Below, piece by piece: positions 4,678 to 8,716 of a stretch of 8,716 nucleotides of DNA. This stretch comes from Planctomycetota bacterium (GTDB lineage: Bacteria > Planctomycetota > Phycisphaerae > Sedimentisphaerales > Anaerohalosphaeraceae), in the NCBI GenBank assembly GCA_030637065.1, contig DAOVVQ010000161.1:1-8716 (forward strand). The letters run 5' to 3'. The stretch's first letter is position 1, and each line of letters begins with the position of its first letter. The translations under genes were made by a program, and so were the position numbers. The notes below the pieces were generated by a model. That model had not been told where the DNA came from and searched no databases. It saw nothing but the letters and a program-made list of their open reading frames with translations.

Positions 4678-6354
4678 ATGAACCAGACAAACGAAAAAAC
4701 GAAAATAACCTCGCTCCTTGCAGCCATCGTGCGGTGGATATTCATCGCTATCCTTTCAATTCTGCTCGTCGCAGGCCTTGCCTTTCGGGCCCCGTGGAAA
4801 GTCCTGGCTCTGGTTGCCATCTTGCTTGCTGTAGCAACTATCGTCCCAAAACCCGCCAGAAAATATATATGGCTGGCCTTCGCCGCGGTAGTGATAGCAA
4901 TAATAATCTGGGCCTTCGTACCCGAAACGGACACCGGCGAATGGAAGCCATACACCTTCGACAAAGAATTAGCTACCCTTGAAGCAAAGCGAGCAATACC
5001 AGACTCAGAAAACGCCGCCACAATATACTATGAGTTGCTTGAGCATTATGACGGCGAACGATATGCCTGGCCGGACCTCGGCGGCGTAGATCCGGAGGAA
5101 CTCCACGACCCGAACTTCTCCAAACTTGTGAAGCTGTTTAAACCCACTCAACCCAAGAATACATTCTATCCTGAATTTTGGAGTGATAAACTTGCCGAGT
5201 TGAGTATGTCCGGCCCCTGGTCCAGCCGGGATTACCCTGAATTGGTAAAGTGGTTAAATGAAAAACATAATAATACAATAACGCAGTTCATGTCAGCGGC
5301 GGAAAAGAAAGCATGTTCCTTTCCGCTCAAGTTGAATGCCCTTGAAATAGCGAATATGGACTTTTTGCATGCAATTCGCGATTGGGTGAAATTGATTGTT
5401 CGCTCTGCAAATAACGACTATGGTGACGGTCGTATTGCAGAGGCTGCTAAGAAATATATAGCCGTTTTAAGGACGATCCGGCTAATCGGCGACCATCCCG
5501 ATTCGCTCAGTATACCATTACAGTTCGGACTGGCTCATAGCACAAAGTCCTTATGTGGATTCTTGATTACAGCCGATCTTACTGACAACCAACTCACCGG
5601 AATTGAAGAAGCGATAACAAATGCCAAATATGATTGGTGTTCAAATTGGCACAAGATTGTTGAATGTGAAAAACTGAAGTTCAAGGGTTACTATGCTATC
5701 GCCTACGAAACAGGCCCTAAGGGCAAAATTAGATTGAGCCGCGGAACTGCTTTTGAAGACCAACTTCGGGCGAAATACAACATTGCCAGCCCACCCTCTT
5801 ACGGTAAAGAAGTTGGGAAAAGGATAGCTACCATATTGATCTGGTTCTGGTTCCCTCATTCCCCGGAAAAAGTATCTCAAATTGTGGATGAGGTTTTCGA
5901 AAAGTACTATGCAATGGCTGAGCCTGACTACGATTGGCAGCAGGAACCGCCAAAGTCAACATGGTACTCCGTGAGTCTAAACTGTGAGTTTTTTATTGAA
6001 ATGGGTGCGGCGATGTCTACCCGGTCATATCACAGGCTTTATGACATATCCAGACAGTACAACGATTACATTGATGGGTACGCACTAATTGTCTCCCTCA
6101 GACGTTATAAAAATGAATTCAGCTCCTGGCCGGAGAATTTAGGCCAGATGCAAGACGTGCATTCGCCTGAAAGATTCAGCAGCCAAATAGACATTGAGAA
6201 ATTCGTCTATTACCGGGCCGGCGACCATTTCGTGCTGTACGGCAAAGGCAAGAACAACAGTGATGACGGTGGCAAGCAAGATTGGAAAACTGGAACCGAC
6301 GACATCCTGATCTGGCCAAAAAACCTGTGCGATGAAGAAGAAGACAACGAATAG
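4678..6354 (+). CDS. Membrane-anchored protein of unknown function
   Basis: I do not recognise a named family. The 558-residue product begins with a short charged stretch and three hydrophobic segments (about 15-36, 39-56 and 62-81). These should anchor it in the inner membrane, with the large remainder on one side. The body (about 90-460) is rich in Tyr, Trp, Lys and Glu, looks alpha-helical and has no catalytic motif I can name. The C-terminus has LRRYKNEFSSWPENL (about 474-488), then FVLYGKGKNNSDDGG and TDDILIWP (about 518-547). This resembles the end of type II secretion pseudopilins and of many planctomycete proteins, where the Asp-rich loop may bind calcium. Base composition is visibly more AT-rich than in dnaX or proC, and copies of a 30-bp repeat flank it, hinting at separate acquisition. 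No promoter is clear; AAGGAG serves the start. Confidence 0.85.
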   Translation: MNQTNEKTKITSLLAAIVRWIFIAILSILLVAGLAFRAPWKVLALVAILLAVATIVPKPARKYIWLAFAAVVIAIIIWAFVPETDTGEWKPYTFDKELATLEAKRAIPDSENAATIYYELLEHYDGERYAWPDLGGVDPEELHDPNFSKLVKLFKPTQPKNTFYPEFWSDKLAELSMSGPWSSRDYPELVKWLNEKHNNTITQFMSAAEKKACSFPLKLNALEIANMDFLHAIRDWVKLIVRSANNDYGDGRIAEAAKKYIAVLRTIRLIGDHPDSLSIPLQFGLAHSTKSLCGFLITADLTDNQLTGIEEAITNAKYDWCSNWHKIVECEKLKFKGYYAIAYETGPKGKIRLSRGTAFEDQLRAKYNIASPPSYGKEVGKRIATILIWFWFPHSPEKVSQIVDEVFEKYYAMAEPDYDWQQEPPKSTWYSVSLNCEFFIEMGAAMSTRSYHRLYDISRQYNDYIDGYALIVSLRRYKNEFSSWPENLGQMQDVHSPERFSSQIDIEKFVYYRAGDHFVLYGKGKNNSDDGGKQDWKTGTDDILIWPKNLCDEEEDNE

Positions 6355-6375
6355 TTCTCAGCGTGAGCTAAGTCA

Positions 6376-6398
6376 CGTAGGGTGCGATTCTTCGCACC
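6376..6398. repeat. CGTAGGGTG-headed palindrome
   Basis: GGTGCGA-TTCT-TCGCACC (6381-6398) is a perfect 7-bp hairpin preceded by CGTAG. It has the same head (CGTAGGRTG) as the palindrome at 711-736 but different arms, suggesting two members of one family of small palindromic elements. It could also terminate the membrane protein gene, although no T-run follows. Confidence 0.55.
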
Positions 6399-6404
6399 AC
6401 ACAT

Positions 6405-6434
6405 CTTCAATAACTTCATGCTCTTCATGGTAAG
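6405..6434 (+). repeat. 30-bp direct repeat, copy B
   Basis: Identical to 4558-4587. Upstream, positions 6355-6377 resemble 4526-4550 (TTCTCAGCGTGAG versus TTTTCAGCGTGGG), so the shared unit is longer than 30 bp. In copy B an extra hairpin (6381-6398) is inserted between the two shared blocks. Confidence 0.85.
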
Positions 6435-6437
6435 AAA

Positions 6438-6465
6438 AATCCGTGTAAATCCGTGCAATCCGTGG
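6438..6465. repeat. Short tandem repeat (AATCCGTGYA units)
   Basis: AATCCGTGTA and AATCCGTGCA are followed by ATCCGTGG. From memory this kind of sequence, usually next to 'TTCATGGT', is widespread between genes in environmental genomes. The rest of the spacer to 6552 is AT-rich, with degenerate ATTTAG/ATTAG copies (about 6512-6536) and no gene that I can support. Confidence 0.5.
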
Positions 6466-6552
6466 TTACTATTTTGTTTTGTATTTTTGGCATTAGGATT
6501 TCGGGCTTGTTTAGCATTTAGATATTAGAATTTAGTGTTTCTCCTCAAATCA

Positions 6553-8205
6553 TCACCCTGTCAGCAGGTCGAATTCTTCCGGGCTTAGGTTGTGACGCAA
6601 TTTCTGCAGTGCTTCGAGTTCTATCTGGCGGACCCTTTCTTTGCTGAGGTTCAGTTCGTCGCCGATCTGCTTTAGCGACTTGCCCTTTCGCTTTATCGGC
6701 CCGCCGTCCAGGGCGAAGTGGTTGCGGACGATGAACTGCTCGCGCTCGGTGAGGTTGTCCTTTATCACGTGTTCGAGGCTGCGATGTGCCCGCTCGATCG
6801 CTGCAAAGTCGGTAATATCCGGCAGCCGCCAGTCCTGCTGGATATTCGACAGATCCGCCGACGCTCCCCTGTCGGGCCGGGCGGCCTCAGCGGGTATCCT
6901 GCGGGCAAAGTCCTTCGCTATCGCCCATGTCGCGTAGGTGCTGAAACGGTAGCCCCGCGTATAGTCGAACTTTTCAACTGCCCGCATCAGCGAAAAATTG
7001 CCCTCACTGATAAGATCGCTCAGCCCGGCGCCCGTGGCAAGGTGCTTGCTGGCAATGCTGATGACCAGCCGCAGATTCGACTCGATGATCGTCTTTTTGA
7101 CTTCCTCGCTGCCGGCAATATATTCCTCGACCAGTTTCAGTTGCCTGCTCTGATAGTTCGGCCTGATCTTCGCCCGCTCAAGACAGGCTAAGTACTTCAG
7201 ATAATTGTACCGGCGAAAAAGCTCTATCTCCTGCTCGCGGTTGAGCAGCCCGCCTGCGCTCTTGCCCCTGGTCGATCCCGAGACGTGCTGTCCTTCGGGC
7301 AATATCTCCGCCTGCACACCGTCGGTCAAAAACTCGCTACTGTCAACATATTCGATTTTCTTAGACAGCAGCTCCTTCGCCCGCCTGACATTTATGATTC
7401 GGTAGATCGAGCTTCTGCTCCGATTGAATTTGTCCATCAGGTCCTTTATCCCCGCCCCTTTGTTGTAGAGCTTATAGACCTGCGCCGCATCTCTCGGCGA
7501 GACAACCCCAGCCGGCTTATGAAATATCCGCCTGTCGGGATTGGCCCTTTCGTAGTTCCTCAGTGTATAGCGAATGGTCTCGACAGCCCTGCCAGTCTCA
7601 GCGGCGATCTCCCTGATGACCTGATGGCGACTTTGCCTTGTTCGGCTCGTTTCGACAAGGGCTGCTGCCAGATCGATGATCCGGTCCTTTTCCCGGCGAT
7701 TGAGCTGCGTAAACTCCGCTGCCTGGGCGGTCTTGTCGTGATTGGCCCGGGTAAAGCGTTCGACCGCAGAGTGGCGAAAGCCCAACCGCTTCCTGCCGTC
7801 TGCGAAGAGATAGATCCATCCCCGCAGGCCCCTGTTCTGCCATCGGCTGATGGTCTTTTTGGAAACGCAAAACCGGCGGGTCAACTGCTGGACGGTATAG
7901 ATCTCTTCCGGCTGATCGGCAGCGGGCAAGGCCAACTGGCCGCTCAACTGCCGGATAAACGCCTCAAGATCCCCAGCCAGTTCGTCGCCCCTTATAACCT
8001 CCTGCTCGATGGCGGTATTGAGCCGGTAGTCAGTGATGCGAAAGCAGACAAACTCGAACGGGTACTCCTTATCGCCCTCAATGATACCCAAAAGCTGCTC
8101 AGCAGCCTCTAACTGCCTGGTCCTCTGCTCCCGAGGCGCGAACCTCAACTCGTCGAATAACTGATTTAAAATTGGATTCTTGACCGTTGTCATAGTTCGG
8201 ACCAT
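6553..8205 (-). CDS. Sigma-70 family factor with an N-terminal multi-HTH extension
   Basis: This 550-residue protein directs RNA polymerase to promoters. Residues 1-100 are a helical region I cannot place. Three HTH-like segments follow: about 102-152, excisionase/MerR-like (VSKKTISRWQNRGL); about 169-220 (RAVETIRYTLRNY); and about 235-281 (RSRSSIYRIINVRRAKELL). The C-terminal third is sigma-70: region 1.2-like (about 320-345), region 2 (about 375-438, NLRLVISIASKH, DLISEGNFSLMRAVEKFDY, FSTYATW) and region 4 (about 485-540, SLKQIGDELNLSKERVRQIE). Only about 45 residues separate regions 2 and 4, so region 3 is missing or much reduced. In region 2.4, Ala, Lys and Ala replace E. coli W434, Q437 and T440. 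Starts at 8205 and 8193 both lack a Shine-Dalgarno sequence and lie in 18-bp tandem repeats. Sigma membership is firm; its regulon is unknown. Confidence 0.93.
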   Translation of the reverse strand: MVRTMTTVKNPILNQLFDELRFAPREQRTRQLEAAEQLLGIIEGDKEYPFEFVCFRITDYRLNTAIEQEVIRGDELAGDLEAFIRQLSGQLALPAADQPEEIYTVQQLTRRFCVSKKTISRWQNRGLRGWIYLFADGRKRLGFRHSAVERFTRANHDKTAQAAEFTQLNRREKDRIIDLAAALVETSRTRQSRHQVIREIAAETGRAVETIRYTLRNYERANPDRRIFHKPAGVVSPRDAAQVYKLYNKGAGIKDLMDKFNRSRSSIYRIINVRRAKELLSKKIEYVDSSEFLTDGVQAEILPEGQHVSGSTRGKSAGGLLNREQEIELFRRYNYLKYLACLERAKIRPNYQSRQLKLVEEYIAGSEEVKKTIIESNLRLVISIASKHLATGAGLSDLISEGNFSLMRAVEKFDYTRGYRFSTYATWAIAKDFARRIPAEAARPDRGASADLSNIQQDWRLPDITDFAAIERAHRSLEHVIKDNLTEREQFIVRNHFALDGGPIKRKGKSLKQIGDELNLSKERVRQIELEALQKLRHNLSPEEFDLLTG

Positions 8206-8235
8206 TGCCGTAGTGCGGACCGTTATTATAGTTCG
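8182..8235 (-). repeat. Three 18-bp tandem repeats over the sigma factor 5' end
   Basis: Read on the coding strand the units are CGAACTATAATAACGGTC (8235-8218), CGCACTACGGCAATGGTC (8217-8200) and CGAACTATGACAACGGTC (8199-8182). Unit 1 contains TATAAT, unit 2 contains the ATG at 8205 and unit 3 the ATG at 8193. An in-frame TGA lies immediately before unit 1, so no start can lie further upstream. In the sigma frame they encode a repeated V-R-T pattern. Confidence 0.8.
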
Positions 8236-8243
8236 TCAAGTCC

Positions 8244-8272
8244 ATTATCGTTTGTTGCGGGCTGAAAATCAA
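8244..8272 (-). promoter_or_regulatory. Likely sigma factor promoter (TTGATT-17-GATAAT)
   Basis: TTGATT (8272-8267) and GATAAT (8249-8244) are 17 bp apart, giving a start near 8237 and a leader of about 32 nt to the ATG at 8205. A second -10-like TATAAT (8230-8225) lies in the first 18-bp repeat but lacks a good -35. Confidence 0.55.
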
Positions 8273-8296
8273 CTAAATTCTGCAATTTTCCCGCAA
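8255..8296. promoter_or_regulatory. Inverted repeat TTGCGGG / CCCGCAA framing the sigma promoter -35
   Basis: TTGCGGG (8255-8261) and CCCGCAA (8290-8296) are perfect inverse copies, 35 bp centre to centre. The -35 hexamer lies between them and one arm occupies the promoter spacer. With a 3-nt indel the similarity extends into an adjacent AAAA/TTTT. It may bind a dimeric regulator, possibly the sigma factor's own HTH region; this is inference. Confidence 0.4.
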
Positions 8297-8332
8297 TACC
8301 AGGTGTCCCGATGCCGGAAATTGGGAAAAATG

Positions 8333-8346
8333 CCGTATTTTCACGG
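8333..8346 (-). terminator. Weak hairpin with flanking T-runs, possible terminator
   Basis: CCGT-GAAAAT-ACGG is only a 4-bp stem, but it is followed by CATTTTT in the direction of the corrinoid gene and by T6 in the other direction. It lies about 55 bp after the corrinoid protein stop codon. The stem is too short for a confident call. Confidence 0.25.
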
Positions 8347-8371
8347 TTTTTTCGGGTTAGGGGAGTGCTAT

Positions 8372-8431
8372 TTATAGGAGGCTCTTTGCCGGATCGACTG
8401 CTTACAGGAGGCTTTTTGCCAGGTCTACTGC
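8372..8431 (-). repeat. 30-bp tandem duplication of the corrinoid gene 3' end
   Basis: Positions 8402-8431 (the last nine codons plus stop) and 8372-8401 match at 25 of 30 positions. Read on the coding strand they encode AVDLAKSLL-stop and AVDPAKSLL-stop, in the same frame. The second copy lies after the stop and is not translated without readthrough. Confidence 0.8.
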
Positions 8432-8716
8432 GCTTGCTGCGTCCTGGGCGTAGCCGTCGGCCCCGATCTTGTCGCAATAGGCCTGGGTTACGGGCGCACC
8501 GCCGACGATTATCTTTGCTGAGAGGCCTTGCTCTTTGAAAATCTTGACGGTCTGTTCCATCGCGGGCATCGTGGTCGTCAGCAGCGAGCTTAGCCCCACT
8601 ACCTGGGCCCCGGTCTCTTTGGCTTTGGCGAGGAATTCGTCAGTTGTCACGTCGGTGCCGAGATCGGTGATCTCGAAGCCAGCCCCCTTGAGCATCATGA
8701 CCACGAGGTTCTTGCC
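8402..8716 (-). CDS. Corrinoid (B12-binding) protein, C-terminal part
   Basis: This is the cobamide-carrying shuttle protein of corrinoid-dependent methyltransferase systems (MtaC/MtbC/MttC-like, related to the B12 domain of MetH). The 104 visible residues begin at GKNLV, so the window cuts within the DxHxxG motif that supplies the lower-axial histidine; only its Gly is present. The Rossmann-like fold then shows KGAGFEITDLGTDV, the SSLLTTTM segment that contacts the lower ligand, IIVGGAPV and YCDKIGADGYAQDAASAV. The helical cap domain and partner methyltransferase genes would lie beyond the right edge. The substrate (methanol, methylamines, glycine betaine or methoxylated aromatics) cannot be told from this fragment. 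The 3' end is tandemly duplicated. Confidence 0.93.
   Translation of the reverse strand, partial: GKNLVVMMLKGAGFEITDLGTDVTTDEFLAKAKETGAQVVGLSSLLTTTMPAMEQTVKIFKEQGLSAKIIVGGAPVTQAYCDKIGADGYAQDAASAVDLAKSLL

Noticed and set aside
4653..4982. Frame of 109 codons overlapping the start of the membrane protein gene
   Set aside because: It is out of frame with the membrane protein, whose hydrophobic N-terminus and ribosome binding site are convincing; the alternative is a low-quality basic peptide.
6355..6552. CRISPR-like or tandem array after the membrane protein gene
   Set aside because: The ATCCGTG units are 9-10 bp apart with no spacers, and the other repeats are dispersed extragenic types.
7285..8112. 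Plus-strand frame of 275 codons opposite the sigma factor
   Set aside because: It is antisense to conserved sigma and HTH coding sequence and has no known motif.
8099..8245. 48-codon minus-strand frame with NYNNGP-type repeats overlapping the sigma start
   Set aside because: Its ATG overlaps the proposed -10 element, it has no ribosome binding site, and the repetitive peptide follows from the 18-bp DNA repeats.
8226..8477. Minus-strand frame of 83 codons across the corrinoid-sigma spacer
   Set aside because: Its first half is out of frame within the corrinoid gene, its content is basic and low-complexity, and no start signal is present.

Overview
The window looks like chromosomal DNA from a bacterium with moderately high GC content. 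Two features suggest a planctomycete, possibly a Phycisphaerae relative: the long sigma factor with several extra helix-turn-helix segments, and a membrane protein whose C-terminus has a 'LxxYxxxxxxxPxxL ... F.LY..G...DDGG ... DDI' pattern that I associate with planctomycete proteins. This assignment is an inference from protein style; no ribosomal RNA is present.

Layout, left to right. Positions 1-679 (minus) hold the N-terminal part of glutaminyl-tRNA synthetase (glnS), cut by the window edge. Positions 680-887 are a spacer packed with short palindromic repeat elements. Positions 888-2630 (minus) are dnaX, the clamp-loader gamma/tau subunit, with an A10 run that probably causes programmed frameshifting. 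Divergent from dnaX, and not represented by any ORF, is the bacterial small signal recognition particle RNA gene (ffs, about 2685-2780, plus). Its near-consensus promoter overlaps the dnaX -10 element. Then come a 60-residue single-cluster ferredoxin (2985-3167, plus) and the convergent proC (3267-4076, minus), separated by a 93-nt cloverleaf-like palindrome.

Positions 4200-6435 look like an accessory island. A small MNT-type nucleotidyltransferase (4236-4514, plus) is driven by a perfect TTGACA-17-TATAAT promoter whose predicted start site is the ATG itself, so the mRNA is probably leaderless; a palindrome fills the promoter spacer. The expected HEPN-type partner seems to start with a good ribosome binding site at 4498 but breaks off in a repeat. 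A fragment resembling the 5' end of the nucleotidyltransferase recurs at 4613. An AT-richer gene for a 558-residue membrane protein of unknown function follows (4678-6354), flanked by copies of a 30-bp direct repeat.

Positions 6553-8205 (minus) encode a 550-residue sigma-70 family factor. It has three HTH-like segments ahead of regions 1.2, 2 and 4, lacks a recognisable region 3, and has altered -10 recognition residues. Its 5' end lies in three 18-bp tandem repeats, and a 7-bp inverted repeat frames its likely promoter. The last gene (8402-8716, minus, partial) is the C-terminal half of a B12-binding corrinoid protein used by methyltransferase systems. Its final 30 bp, including the stop codon, are tandemly duplicated.

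Housekeeping functions (translation, replication, protein export, proline synthesis, electron transfer) therefore surround a disrupted toxin-antitoxin-like locus and lie beside a lineage-specific regulator and a C1-metabolism gene. There is no sign that these genes form one pathway.
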